NCBI RefSeq assembly: GCF_000963885.1
Contig: NZ_BALE01000015.1
Location: forward strand, 37,510 to 101,509
Direction: 5' to 3'
From: Tanticharoenia sakaeratensis NBRC 103193
GTDB lineage: Bacteria; Pseudomonadota; Alphaproteobacteria; Acetobacterales; Acetobacteraceae
Length of the DNA stretch: 64,000 nucleotides
Below the pieces are notes generated by a model. It was not told the DNA's origin and did not search any database. It saw only the letters and a program-made list of their open reading frames with translations. Of this stretch, positions 35,236-44,211 are shown in pieces; positions within the stretch are counted from its first letter, which is position 1; each line of letters opens with the position of its first letter. The translations under genes were made by a program, and so were the position numbers.

Positions 35236-36491
35236 GCATTTCGGAAACCACGCGGGAATGCGACGTGCTGGTGATCGGCGGCGGTCCGGCCGGCAGCACG
35301 GCGGCGACACTGCTGGCACGACGCGGGGTTGATGTCGTGCTGCTCGAAAAGGAGCAGCATCCGCGCTTTCACATCGGCGAATCCCTGCTGCCGTGCAGCC
35401 TGCCGTTCCTGCGCGAGCTGGGCGTGCTCGATGAGGTCCAGCGGATGGGCGTCCACAAGCCGGGAGCCGAGTTCGTGGCGGATACGGGGGAAGGGGCTCT
35501 GGCCTTTCCGTTCCGCCATGCCATCGGCGCGCGGGACGATCATGCCTATCAGGTGCGACGCGCTGATTTCGATGCGCTGCTGTTCCGTAACGCGGCCGCC
35601 AATGGCGCCGAGACCCGGGAAGACAGGCGGGTCATCGAGGCGCGCATCGTGCCGGAAGGACGCTCGATCCTGATGGCCCGGGACAGCTCGGGTACCATGC
35701 ACCATTATGCGGCGCGGTTCGTGCTGGATGCGTCCGGACGGGACGGTTTCCTTGCGCATCGTCTGGGCCGGCGCATATCCGACCGGAACAATTCGACGGC
35801 CGCGGTCTATGGTCACTTCCGCAACGTGCCGCGGCGCGCCGGCGATATGGGCGGCTATATCTCCGTCCATCTTGTCGAGGACGGCTGGTTCTGGATGATT
35901 CCGCTGCCGGACGATGTCATGAGCGTCGGCTTCGTCGGTAACCGCAGCGCGTTTGTTGAGCGGGGCGGGAGCTTCGCCGATCTGTTCTGGCGCAAGGTCG
36001 CCGGCAGCGCGAGCGTTTCGGAACGGATGACGCGGGCCGAGCCGCTTGCGCCGCTCGCGACGACCGGGAACTACTCCTATCGTGCCGAGAAATCCTGGGG
36101 CGCGGGCTATTACCTGATCGGCGATGCCTACGCTTTTCTCGATCCGGTGTTCTCGTCCGGCGTGCTGCTGGCCATGAAAAGCGCGCGTCGCGGCGCAGTC
36201 GTTGCCCGGGCGTGGCTGCGTGATGCGGAGGCGGGGGCGCGAGCGGCGCGTCTGGCGGAGCGTCGGACACGGCGCGAGATGCGGCGGATTTCATGGCTGA
36301 TCTACCGGATCAACACGCCCGACCTGCGCGAGCTCTTCATGCATCCGCGCAATTTCCTGCGGATGCGCGATGCGATCATAGCGCTTCTGGCGGGAGATTT
36401 CGAAGCCGGCCCGCGCGTGCGCGTGCCCATGGCGCTGTTCAGGGGCGTGTTTGGCCTGAAGCAGTGGCGTCGGCGCCGTTCAGCGCTGTGA
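35232..36491 (+). CDS. Flavin-dependent halogenase-like oxidoreductase
   Basis: A 419-residue FAD enzyme closing the polyene operon. IGGGPAGSTAATLL binds FAD, and FHIGESLLP is typical of the phenolic/pyrrole halogenase branch. Lys76 (GVHKPGAEF) sits where those halogenases have the catalytic Lys. Residues 219-224 read WFWMIP, matching the W-x-W-x-I-P halogenase signature, and LIGDAYAFLDPVFSSGV is the second FAD block. It could halogenate the aromatic head, as in brominated xanthomonadins, or be a halogenase-fold oxidoreductase without that activity. ATGA overlap with the ketoreductase; the 3' end overlaps a minus-strand gene by 53 bp. Confidence 0.8.
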   Translation: MSISETTRECDVLVIGGGPAGSTAATLLARRGVDVVLLEKEQHPRFHIGESLLPCSLPFLRELGVLDEVQRMGVHKPGAEFVADTGEGALAFPFRHAIGARDDHAYQVRRADFDALLFRNAAANGAETREDRRVIEARIVPEGRSILMARDSSGTMHHYAARFVLDASGRDGFLAHRLGRRISDRNNSTAAVYGHFRNVPRRAGDMGGYISVHLVEDGWFWMIPLPDDVMSVGFVGNRSAFVERGGSFADLFWRKVAGSASVSERMTRAEPLAPLATTGNYSYRAEKSWGAGYYLIGDAYAFLDPVFSSGVLLAMKSARRGAVVARAWLRDAEAGARAARLAERRTRREMRRISWLIYRINTPDLRELFMHPRNFLRMRDAIIALLAGDFEAGPRVRVPMALFRGVFGLKQWRRRRSAL

Positions 36492-37740
36492 GACCCCGCG
36501 CAACGACGGCCTGCTCGCGTTCGAGCCATGCGTAATATGCGCTGTAGAATCGCGAGAAATCAGCAGGCTCCCGCTTGAGCCACCAGTGCAGCGGGCGTCT
36601 GCAGCGTGCAATTGCTGCGTATGTCGCCTGATACCAGCGCAGGTTTGTCGCAAGGTCATGGTTACGCGCATCGTTCAGATCGCGCGTGAAGGCGCGAGGG
36701 TAATGCCCGAACACGGGATCGTCGTAGAAAATGAGAGACAGTTTCGTGCGATAGACATCATTGGGCGTATGGACGGGGGCTGAGTCCACCAGAACACCGG
36801 GCTCCTGCGGCAGCCAGCCGTCCGCCAGCAAGGTCTCCCGCGTCAGTCTGTCATGATAGAGACCGTCGAGATCGCCGGGATCATGGCTCTGCTCGCGATC
36901 CAGCAGATTGACCAGCTCGTTTTTCGGGACGGGAAAGCTCAGGGCCGCCGAGACGATGAACTGATTGATCGGCCACGGTTTCCAGAAGCCCGTGGCGGCG
37001 ATCGCATTGTGGTTGAGATGGCTGCAATTGTCCTGCAGCACGTTGGAATCGAAAACCCGCTGCCCGGACCGGTACACCGCGTTGCGGGCGTTCAGGAAAT
37101 CGATGGTGCGCGTCATCTGCGCGCTCGTGACCGGCAGCCGGGCACAATACCGGGCGCGGCCGAAGGCGACGGCATAGTCCGTGCCGATCGACACCTCGTA
37201 TTTCCAGTCATCGCGTGGAACACCGGCGGGGCGATCCGCGACCGCCCAGTCATGAAAGCCGATGGCCGAGTAAAGACCGCGCCGCCGGGCTTCGGCTTTC
37301 GTCGCGAGATAGTCCGTGCGTGTCAGCGCGCCGTCATGTGAAAGGATTCCGTCGAAGAAGAAGTCACGATCGGACACCCCGACCCAGTTCGCATTGGTGA
37401 AATGGGCATTCATGCTGACACCGGTGCCACGACCGCTGCAATGCCTCAGGACAGGATAGCCGGAGGAGCGATCGAGGCAGGCTCCTTGCAGGAACAGCAC
37501 GGCATGGCCGCCCGGTCCTCCCGCGATGTCCGCACCGAAGCCCGGCTTCTTCGCGATCTGCGATACCGCGCACAACTCGATGTAGTCAGGAAACAGGGCA
37601 TCATAGGTTGCGGAAGGAGAGATGGCGCCGGGCACGCGGAAATCGGGTGGTGCACACGCCGACAGGCAGATGGCCAGGGTAAGTGCGGGCAGCAGGCCCT
37701 TGGGCGATGCATTTCGTCTGGCTGGCCGGTCGCGTCTCAT
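36439..37740 (-). CDS. Putative lipoprotein, possible DUF4105/Lnb-like fold
   Basis: A 433-residue protein with a lipoprotein signal (LPALTLAICLSAC, lipobox Cys near residue 27). ATG 37740 is preferred; in-frame codons further upstream (TTG 37779) would lengthen the leader. The mature part has LQDNCSHLNHNAIA near residue 240, a Cys/His arrangement reminiscent of the NC...H centre of DUF4105 (Lnb-type) and papain-like proteins, and many aromatic residues. I do not recognise the family with certainty. It is convergent with the polyene operon (53-bp overlap), and its promoter faces mobA. Confidence 0.6.
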   Translation of the reverse strand: MRRDRPARRNASPKGLLPALTLAICLSACAPPDFRVPGAISPSATYDALFPDYIELCAVSQIAKKPGFGADIAGGPGGHAVLFLQGACLDRSSGYPVLRHCSGRGTGVSMNAHFTNANWVGVSDRDFFFDGILSHDGALTRTDYLATKAEARRRGLYSAIGFHDWAVADRPAGVPRDDWKYEVSIGTDYAVAFGRARYCARLPVTSAQMTRTIDFLNARNAVYRSGQRVFDSNVLQDNCSHLNHNAIAATGFWKPWPINQFIVSAALSFPVPKNELVNLLDREQSHDPGDLDGLYHDRLTRETLLADGWLPQEPGVLVDSAPVHTPNDVYRTKLSLIFYDDPVFGHYPRAFTRDLNDARNHDLATNLRWYQATYAAIARCRRPLHWWLKREPADFSRFYSAYYAWLEREQAVVARGLTALNGADATASGQTRP

Positions 37741-37802
37741 TCCGGACCGGTTCTGAAGGCAAATTGCCTGACATGGCAACCCATGCCCGCCTCATGGCTT
37801 CA

Positions 37803-38399
37803 TCAGCTTTCATGGGATCCGTCGCACACACGTGCGCGCTCCGATGGCGTATTGATATTGTCGAGCCGTCCCGGATCTGCAGGCACGATCAGGCGTGTGT
37901 CGGTCGCCAGCATGGCGCGGCGGGGGCCAAAATGTCCCTCTGCCGCGAGGTCCTGCAGCCGGCGCAACGCGGCCGGCTCCCAGATCGCACAGAACGGTTC
38001 CGGCCGCCCGTCATGAGGACTCTGGTAAGCGGTCACTGAAGACTGATGGTCGCGAGCGGCTACCAGCGCCGCAAGGGTCGCCGCATCCAGACGGGGCATG
38101 TCGCAGGCCACCACGAGCAAGGCGACATCCGCGAAGGCCCTGTGCGCCGCAAGCAGGCCGGCGGCCGGCCCGGCATCGGCCAGCGTATCGATGATCTGCG
38201 GATAGGCGGCGCGGAGCGGATCGTCGGCCTGCTCCCGTCGAACCGAGATGAACGCGTGATCGACGACGGATATCAGCGCGTCGTAAGCACGTGCCAGTTG
38301 AGGGCGACCAAGATAAGTCAGGGCCGCCTTGTCAGCGCCCATTCGCAGGCTTGCTCCGCCTGCGAGCACCAGGCCGTAAAGCGGCCCGTCAGCCGCCAA
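37803..38399 (-). CDS. mobA: Molybdenum cofactor guanylyltransferase MobA
   Basis: A 198-residue protein with LVLAGGASLRMGADKAAL (GTP-binding loop), VVACDMPRLD and NINTPSE at the C-terminus, the standard MobA blocks. It links GMP to molybdopterin to give the bis-MGD cofactor used by DMSO-reductase-family enzymes such as the formate-dehydrogenase-like protein upstream. No ATG precedes the first conserved block. TTG at 38399, overlapping the moaA stop by 11 bp, is the likely start. It is the last gene of the molybdenum operon. Confidence 0.88.
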   Translation of the reverse strand: MAADGPLYGLVLAGGASLRMGADKAALTYLGRPQLARAYDALISVVDHAFISVRREQADDPLRAAYPQIIDTLADAGPAAGLLAAHRAFADVALLVVACDMPRLDAATLAALVAARDHQSSVTAYQSPHDGRPEPFCAIWEPAALRRLQDLAAEGHFGPRRAMLATDTRLIVPADPGRLDNINTPSERARVCDGSHES

Positions 38400-39417
38400 T
38401 ATAATGCATCTCGATCTTGGCGTCGGCCGCACCCGCGCGCTGTGCCGCACGGTCCTCGCTGTAGCGATCGTCGCGTTTCCGCCAGATCCGGCCCAAGGCC
38501 TCGCGAAGGCGCGCATCATCGGAGGTTTCGCGCAGGAGTACGCGCAGATCCGTGCCGGCAGTTGCGAACAGGCATGTATAGAGCTGGCCTTCGGATGACA
38601 GGCGCGCGCGCGAGCAGTCGCCACAGAACGGCGCGCTGACGGAGGAGATGAACCCGATCTCGCCTGCGCCGTCGCGATAGCGCCAGCGCCGTGCGACCTC
38701 GCCGCGATAGGCCGGCGAAAGCGCTTCCAGAGGCCAGCGTGCATCAATCATGGCGAGCAGTTCCCGCGAGGGTACGACCTCGTCACGCTGCCAGCCATTG
38801 CGGTTGCCGACATCCATGTATTCGATGAACCGGACGATGATCCCGGTGTTGCGGAAATAGTCGAGCAGATCGAGCACGCCTGCATCGTTCATGTCGCGCT
38901 GCACGACGGCATTGATCTTGATCCCGCCGGGAAAATTCACTGCGCGGGCGGCTTCTATGCCCGTCAGCACCTGTGCGAGCTGTGCGCGACCACCGCTCAT
39001 GCGCGCGAAAACCGCGGGATCGAGGCTGTCCAGACTGACCGTCATGCGGTGCAGGCCGGCCGCGCGCAGTGTTTCGGCATGACGGTCAAGCAGCACCCCG
39101 TTGGTCGTCAGCGCGACATCTTCGATCCCCGGGATGAGAACCAGCTCGGCCACGAGATCCGGCAGGTTGGGGCGAAGGAGCGGCTCGCCACCGGTCAGGC
39201 GCAGCTTGGTCACCCCCAGATCTGCGGCCACCCGTGCAACCCGGATGATTTCCGCGAAATTCAGCCGTTCCTTCGGCTCCAGAAACCGGAAATTCTCGTG
39301 ATAGGTTGATTCCGGCATGCAGTAGGGGCAGCGGAAGTTGCAACGGTCCATGACCGAAATCCGCAGATCCCGCAGCGGGCGGCCGAACCGGTCAGGAAGT
39401 GTTGCGTCACCAGCCAT
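38389..39417 (-). CDS. moaA: GTP 3',8-cyclase MoaA
   Basis: A 342-residue radical-SAM enzyme for the first step of molybdopterin synthesis. CNFRCPYC is the N-terminal [4Fe-4S] SAM motif, LRLTGGEPLLRPNL and TTNGVLL follow, and APFCGDCSRARLSSEGQLYTC gives the three Cys of the second cluster. The usual C-terminal GG is present (HYIGG). ATG 39417 overlaps the end of moeA by 11 bp. moaC, moaD and moaE are not in this window. Confidence 0.93.
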   Translation of the reverse strand: MAGDATLPDRFGRPLRDLRISVMDRCNFRCPYCMPESTYHENFRFLEPKERLNFAEIIRVARVAADLGVTKLRLTGGEPLLRPNLPDLVAELVLIPGIEDVALTTNGVLLDRHAETLRAAGLHRMTVSLDSLDPAVFARMSGGRAQLAQVLTGIEAARAVNFPGGIKINAVVQRDMNDAGVLDLLDYFRNTGIIVRFIEYMDVGNRNGWQRDEVVPSRELLAMIDARWPLEALSPAYRGEVARRWRYRDGAGEIGFISSVSAPFCGDCSRARLSSEGQLYTCLFATAGTDLRVLLRETSDDARLREALGRIWRKRDDRYSEDRAAQRAGAADAKIEMHYIGG

Positions 39418-40591
39418 GAAACACCGCGTGTGTGCCGGGCGGAGCGCGCTCCCCCTTCGGCAGTTCGACGAACCCGTGGGTCGTCGCCAGATGATTGAAG
39501 TCACCCGATGTAGGCATGGGCAGGGGATGCGCCAAGGCCTGCCCGGCCTGATCGTGGTGCACACGCACCGGCACGAAGCGCGCAAGCGTCGGGATGAGCG
39601 CGACTTCGGCGTCCAGCCTGACCGTGAACCGCTCCTTCGCCAGCAGACCCTGCGCCGAGAGCAGGGCTGGAACGACATAACGGACGCAGCAGGTCAGGGC
39701 CGAGACCGGATTGCCGGGAAGAGCGAACACGCGCTGGCCTCGTGGTCCGACGCCGAACCACATAGGCTTGCCGGGGCGCTGGGCGATCTTGTGAAAAATG
39801 CGCGTCACGCCCAGGGCTTCCATCGCGCGCGGAACATAGTCGAACGTGCCCATCGAGACGCCGCCGCTCAGGACCAGCACATCGCAGCGATCGAGCAGCG
39901 CGCCGAGTGTCGCAACAGTCGCGTCCAGATCATCCACGATCCGGTCGAAGCTGACGTCGTCGAAACCGCGTGCCCGCAATGCACCGGCGATCGCATGGTC
40001 GTTCGAGGCGCGGATCTCCCATTCGCGAACCGGCGCATCGACGGCCACCAGTTCGTCTCCCGTTGAGACGATGCCGATCCGGGGCACCTTCGCGACCTCG
40101 ACGTTGGCGCACCCGTTTCCGGCGAGCACGGCCAGCGCCGGGGCATTCAGACGAAGCCCGGGGTCCAGAAGCCGCGCACCCTGCTGACAGTCGATGCCGC
40201 GCCTGTGGATGAACTGCCCGGCTTCCATGACATAGCCGTCTTCCAGCGTCACCGTATCGCCATTGCGGATCAGGCGCTCGACAGGGATGACGGCGTCGGC
40301 TCCTTCAGGCAGAACCGCGCCGGTAGTGACCTCCAGACATGCATCATCCCGGTCCAGCCGCTGCGCCGGCATGCCGGCACGCTGGGCGCCGAGGACCTGA
40401 AAAACGCGTCCTTCACCATGCCGAACGGCGATGCCGTCCATCATCACGCGGTCGTAGGGTGGCAGTGCCCGCTCGGCATCGACCGCCTGCCGGAGGATGC
40501 GTCCCGCAGCAGCCACCAGCGGGATGTTTTCAGTCCCGAAATTGCCGACATGGCGTTCGATCAGGTCGACTGCCTCGCTGACTTCCAGCAT
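39407..40591 (-). CDS. moeA: Molybdopterin molybdenumtransferase MoeA
   Basis: A 394-residue enzyme inserting molybdate into molybdopterin. DGIAVRHG, GAVLPEGADAVIPVER, GIVSTGDEL and VLSGGVSMGTFDYVP are the MoeA landmarks, and VFALPGNPVSALTC is the late GNP motif. The ATG at 40591 overlaps the TGA of the upstream gene, so translation is coupled. A longer frame to 40720 lacks these features in its extension. Confidence 0.93.
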   Translation of the reverse strand: MLEVSEAVDLIERHVGNFGTENIPLVAAAGRILRQAVDAERALPPYDRVMMDGIAVRHGEGRVFQVLGAQRAGMPAQRLDRDDACLEVTTGAVLPEGADAVIPVERLIRNGDTVTLEDGYVMEAGQFIHRRGIDCQQGARLLDPGLRLNAPALAVLAGNGCANVEVAKVPRIGIVSTGDELVAVDAPVREWEIRASNDHAIAGALRARGFDDVSFDRIVDDLDATVATLGALLDRCDVLVLSGGVSMGTFDYVPRAMEALGVTRIFHKIAQRPGKPMWFGVGPRGQRVFALPGNPVSALTCCVRYVVPALLSAQGLLAKERFTVRLDAEVALIPTLARFVPVRVHHDQAGQALAHPLPMPTSGDFNHLATTHGFVELPKGERAPPGTHAVFHGW

Positions 40592-41061
40592 CAGCCTGCG
40601 TCCGTGCTGGCGCGACACAGTCCGAATTCCTTCATGGCCGGCACGAAATTCTCGTTCTCGTGCTTCGACCGGGCAAGCTTGATAAGGGCAAAGCGTTGCA
40701 AGGGAAGCAACGATGCCCACTGCGCGGCGGTGGGAGGAGCGATCAGATCGGCTTGAGCTTGCAGCGTCACGGCATCAGGCATCCGATCGGAACGCTGCCA
40801 GTCGTCATGTGTTTCCTCGGGCAGGAAACGCACTGGCTCCTCGCTGCGTGCCTCGATCAGCGCCAGGACGCGCGTGCGGTAGGTCTCGCGTTCCGAGGGC
40901 GTCGAACAGGCGAGATCGGTGAGGGCAACGCGGTCCTCGTGCGTAAAGCGGCTCCACTGCCGAAGCGTGAGCTTGATGCCGCACAGGTCGAGCTTCATGC
41001 GCACGATCATCGGGATGCAGCGCAGCGAACCTGCGAAATCGCTTTCAAAGTCAAACAGCAT
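40591..41061 (-). CDS. Nitrate-reductase-associated-like protein
   Basis: A 156-residue soluble protein. FDFESDFAGSLRCIPMIVRMKLDLCGIKL at the N-terminus and PPTAAQWASLLPLQRFALIKLAR near the C-terminus match the small conserved proteins annotated as nitrate-reductase-associated (Nitr_red_assoc). Their biochemical role is unknown. There is no nitrate reductase in the window; here the protein sits between fdhD and moeA, so it may serve the neighbouring molybdoenzyme. Confidence 0.72.
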   Translation of the reverse strand: MLFDFESDFAGSLRCIPMIVRMKLDLCGIKLTLRQWSRFTHEDRVALTDLACSTPSERETYRTRVLALIEARSEEPVRFLPEETHDDWQRSDRMPDAVTLQAQADLIAPPTAAQWASLLPLQRFALIKLARSKHENENFVPAMKEFGLCRASTDAG

Positions 41062-41079
41062 CGCTGCTTTCGCGTCCTC

Positions 41080-41895
41080 TCAATCCATGACGATCCGTTC
41101 GGCGCCGCCGAATAGGACCTGTCCATCGGGCCGTGCGATCGCCAGGACCGTCTGTCCGGTTTCCGCCGCGACACGCAGTGCGCGCGCTGTCGGTGCCGAA
41201 ATGGCGACGACAACCGCCATGCCCGCGATGGCGGTTTTTTCGGCCATCTCGAACGAATAGCGGCTCGTCAGCACGCAGAAGCCGTCCGTGAAACCGGCGC
41301 CGGTTCGTAACCGCGCGCCGATCAGCTTGTCGAGCGCGTTGTGTCGCCCGACGTCTTCCCGCACAAGCTCGATCCGCCCCATCTGACTAGCCCATGCGGC
41401 CGCGTGGACCATATGGGTGCGGGCATTCAGGGACTGATGCTCTGCCAGGTCATCCAGTGCGCGCCGCACGGCTCCAAGCCTCACGCGCACATCGGCCGCA
41501 ACCTGCGGCAGGGCGTGTTCCCGCGCCTCGATCCGGTCCACGCCACAGATGCCGCAGCCGGTACGGCCCGTCATGGCCCGTCGGCCGCGCTGCATCAGGC
41601 GGCTCAGATCGGCACCGTCGATACGGACGTGAAGCTCGACCCCGTCCTCTGCCGGCCGAACCGATACGTCCCGAATGCTGTCCGGCGTCATGACGATCCG
41701 CTCGGTCAGGGCAAAACCACGTGCAAAATCTTCAAGATCGCATGGGGACGCCATCATGACGGCGTAGGGATAGAGTTCGTTGAAGACGATATTGACCGGA
41801 ATTTCTTCAGCGATATCCCGCGTCGCCGCCTCTGCCGGGCATCCGGTGCGGATGCGCGTGCAGGGGACGGCGGTGAACGCTGCCGGAGCCGTCAT
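41080..41895 (-). CDS. fdhD: FdhD formate dehydrogenase sulfurtransferase
   Basis: A 271-residue protein that in known systems passes sulfur from cysteine desulfurase to the bis-MGD cofactor of formate dehydrogenases. GRTGCGICG carries the CxxC pair that handles sulfur, VREDVGRHNALDKLIG is the FdhD hallmark, and the N-terminal EEIPVNIVFNE block is present. ATG 41895 overlaps the stop of the formate-dehydrogenase-like gene, which it almost certainly matures. Confidence 0.93.
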   Translation of the reverse strand: MTAPAAFTAVPCTRIRTGCPAEAATRDIAEEIPVNIVFNELYPYAVMMASPCDLEDFARGFALTERIVMTPDSIRDVSVRPAEDGVELHVRIDGADLSRLMQRGRRAMTGRTGCGICGVDRIEAREHALPQVAADVRVRLGAVRRALDDLAEHQSLNARTHMVHAAAWASQMGRIELVREDVGRHNALDKLIGARLRTGAGFTDGFCVLTSRYSFEMAEKTAIAGMAVVVAISAPTARALRVAAETGQTVLAIARPDGQVLFGGAERIVMD

Positions 41896-44177
41896 GCGAC
41901 CTCGGCAGCGGCCTTTGCCACGATACGAACCGGAATGGACTTGGCTGCCGGTGTTCCGCTGATCTCGTCGAAATGCCCGAGCGGGAGCAAGGGATTGAGT
42001 TCAGGATAGTATCCCGCGAGCGCGCCGCGGGGCATCGGATAGTCGATGACGGTCAGGCCATCCACACGTCGGGAAATGCCATCCTCGGAGATCGTCTCCA
42101 GCGAGATGACCTCCTTTTCCGCAAGCCCGCGTTCCGCACGCTCCGACGCATTCATGAACAGCACCATGCGGTCGTTGTACACGCCGCGATAACGATCGCT
42201 GTTGCTGTAGATCGTCGTGTTGAACTGGTCGTGGGACCGGATGGTGGACAGCCGGAACATGCCCGGTTCCGTTACGTCATCGTCGACGAGGAGCCCCTGG
42301 AACAGCAGGAAATTCGCCTTGCCGTTCGGCGTGCGCCACTCGCGCCTGCGCGGCGGCACATCGAGGTGGAAGCCTTTCGGATCTTTGATCTTCTCCGCGA
42401 AATCCTTGTAGATCCCCGGATAGACGTCCGCGATCCGATCGCGGATCAGCCCGTAATCGCCGATGTAGTCTTCCCAGGGGATGGTGCTGTCGGGCAGCGA
42501 GGCCCGTGCGATGCGGCAGACGATTTCGATCTCCGAACGCAGATCGTCGCTCGCGGGCGCCAGAATGCCCTTGGATGCCGTCACGTTCGACATGGCATCC
42601 TCAATCGTGATGAACTGCTCGCCGGATTTCTGGCGGTCGATTTCCGACCGCGCGATGACAGGCAGGATCAGGGCTTCGCGTCCATGCACGACATGGCCGC
42701 GATTGAGCTTCGTCGCGATGCCGACCGTCAGATCGAGACGCCGCATCGCCTCATAGGCAAGCTCGGTCTCGGAAATGGCACGCACGAAATTTCCGCCCAA
42801 GCCGATGAACACCTTGGCGTGACCATCGATCATGGCTTGCAAGGCTTCGATCGCGTGATGGCCATGCTCGCGCGGCGGCTCGAAGCCGAAGACATCGCGC
42901 ACCTGGTCGAGATAGGCGGCCGTCGGTTTTTCGTCGATGCCGACCGTGCGATCGCCCTGCACATTGGAATGGCCGCGGATCGGCGCGATACCCGCACCTT
43001 GCTTGCCGAAATTCCCCTTCAGCATCAGGAAGTTCGCGAGCTGCTGGATCATGCGCGCGCCCTGCTGGTGCTGGGTGATGCCCATGCCGTAGCAGACGAT
43101 CGTCGCCCTGGATCGTGCGTAGATATCGGCGACGCGGCGGATCTGTTCTTCGCCGATCCCCGAAATCCGTGTGATCTCGGCCCAGTCCTGGCTCACGACG
43201 TCCGCGCGAACGGCATCGAAGCCCGAGGTATGCTGGGCGATGAACTCGTGATCGAGAATCGCCTCGCCTGCGTCCTGACGTTCGAACAGGACCTTCATCA
43301 CGCCCTTGATGAAGGCGAGGTCACCACCGATCCGGATATGCACGAACTCGCTCGCGATCGCGGTCGAGCCGAAGGTCGCCATCTGGATCGGGTCCTGCGG
43401 CTCGGTGAACCGGATCAGCGCCCGCTCGGGCATCGGATTGACGACGACGATCGGCACGCCTTTCTTCCGCGCGTGCACCAGATTGGACATCATCCGCGGC
43501 GAGTTGGTGCCCGTGTTCTGACCGATGACGAAGATCGCCTCCGCATGGTCGAAATCGGACATGACGATCGTGCCCTTGCCCATGCCGACAGAGGCGGGCA
43601 GCCCGCGGCTGGTCGGCTCGTGACACATGTTCGAGCAATCGGGAAAATTGTTCGTGCCATAGGCGCGCACGAAGATCGAATAAAGGAACGCGGCCTCGTT
43701 GGACGTGCGTCCGGACGTATAGAATTCGGCCCTGTTCGGATCGTCGAGCGCACGCAGATGCCGGCCGATCGTCTCGTAGGCATCGTCCCAGGAAATCGGC
43801 ACGTAGTGATCGGTTGCCGCATCATAACGCATCGGCTCGGTCAGGCGGCCCTGTTCCTCGAGCCAGTAGTCGCTCTGTTCGGACAGTGAAGACACGGTGT
43901 GCGTTGCGAAGAACTCCCGGGTCACGCGTTTCTTCGTCGCTTCGACGGCCAGCGCCTTGGCGCCGTTCTCGCAGAATTCGAGCGTCTTTTCCCGATCGGG
44001 ATCCGGGAAGGCACAGCTCGGGCATTTGAAGCCGCCCGGCTTGTTCATCGAGAGGAGGGCGCGCGATCCCTTGCCGACCACGCTCTGCTCAAGCAGCACC
44101 TTGGCGGTCGCCTTCGCGGCGCCCCAGCCGCCGGCGGGGTGGGTATAGGTTTCGTAGCGCGGCGTCTCTTCGGCCAT
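41892..44177 (-). CDS. FdhF/YdeP-type molybdopterin oxidoreductase (formate dehydrogenase-like)
   Basis: A 761-residue bis-MGD enzyme. Cys52, Cys55 and Cys69 (FKCPSCAFPDP...EFCENG) belong to the YdeP-type cluster region, not the usual CxxCxxxC. CSNMCHEPTS at 181-190 aligns with the selenocysteine segment of FDH-H, so Cys185 followed by His186 is the probable molybdenum ligand. GQNTGTNSPRMM, YGMGITQHQQG and IRGHSNVQGDRT are further conserved blocks. ATG 44177 is preferred over an upstream frame to 44303, whose extra residues look non-native. It is cytoplasmic (no Tat signal) and no beta or gamma subunit is adjacent, so the electron acceptor is unknown. Confidence 0.85.
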   Translation of the reverse strand: MAEETPRYETYTHPAGGWGAAKATAKVLLEQSVVGKGSRALLSMNKPGGFKCPSCAFPDPDREKTLEFCENGAKALAVEATKKRVTREFFATHTVSSLSEQSDYWLEEQGRLTEPMRYDAATDHYVPISWDDAYETIGRHLRALDDPNRAEFYTSGRTSNEAAFLYSIFVRAYGTNNFPDCSNMCHEPTSRGLPASVGMGKGTIVMSDFDHAEAIFVIGQNTGTNSPRMMSNLVHARKKGVPIVVVNPMPERALIRFTEPQDPIQMATFGSTAIASEFVHIRIGGDLAFIKGVMKVLFERQDAGEAILDHEFIAQHTSGFDAVRADVVSQDWAEITRISGIGEEQIRRVADIYARSRATIVCYGMGITQHQQGARMIQQLANFLMLKGNFGKQGAGIAPIRGHSNVQGDRTVGIDEKPTAAYLDQVRDVFGFEPPREHGHHAIEALQAMIDGHAKVFIGLGGNFVRAISETELAYEAMRRLDLTVGIATKLNRGHVVHGREALILPVIARSEIDRQKSGEQFITIEDAMSNVTASKGILAPASDDLRSEIEIVCRIARASLPDSTIPWEDYIGDYGLIRDRIADVYPGIYKDFAEKIKDPKGFHLDVPPRRREWRTPNGKANFLLFQGLLVDDDVTEPGMFRLSTIRSHDQFNTTIYSNSDRYRGVYNDRMVLFMNASERAERGLAEKEVISLETISEDGISRRVDGLTVIDYPMPRGALAGYYPELNPLLPLGHFDEISGTPAAKSIPVRIVAKAAAEVA

Positions 44178-44211
44178 GATGGCGTGCCTTTTCGTTCTTG
44201 CGCGTTCCGGA

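Noticed and set aside
41973..43889. A 638-codon plus frame opposite the formate-dehydrogenase-like gene
   Set aside because: It is a shadow of the molybdoenzyme. No independent ribosome site or motif was seen.
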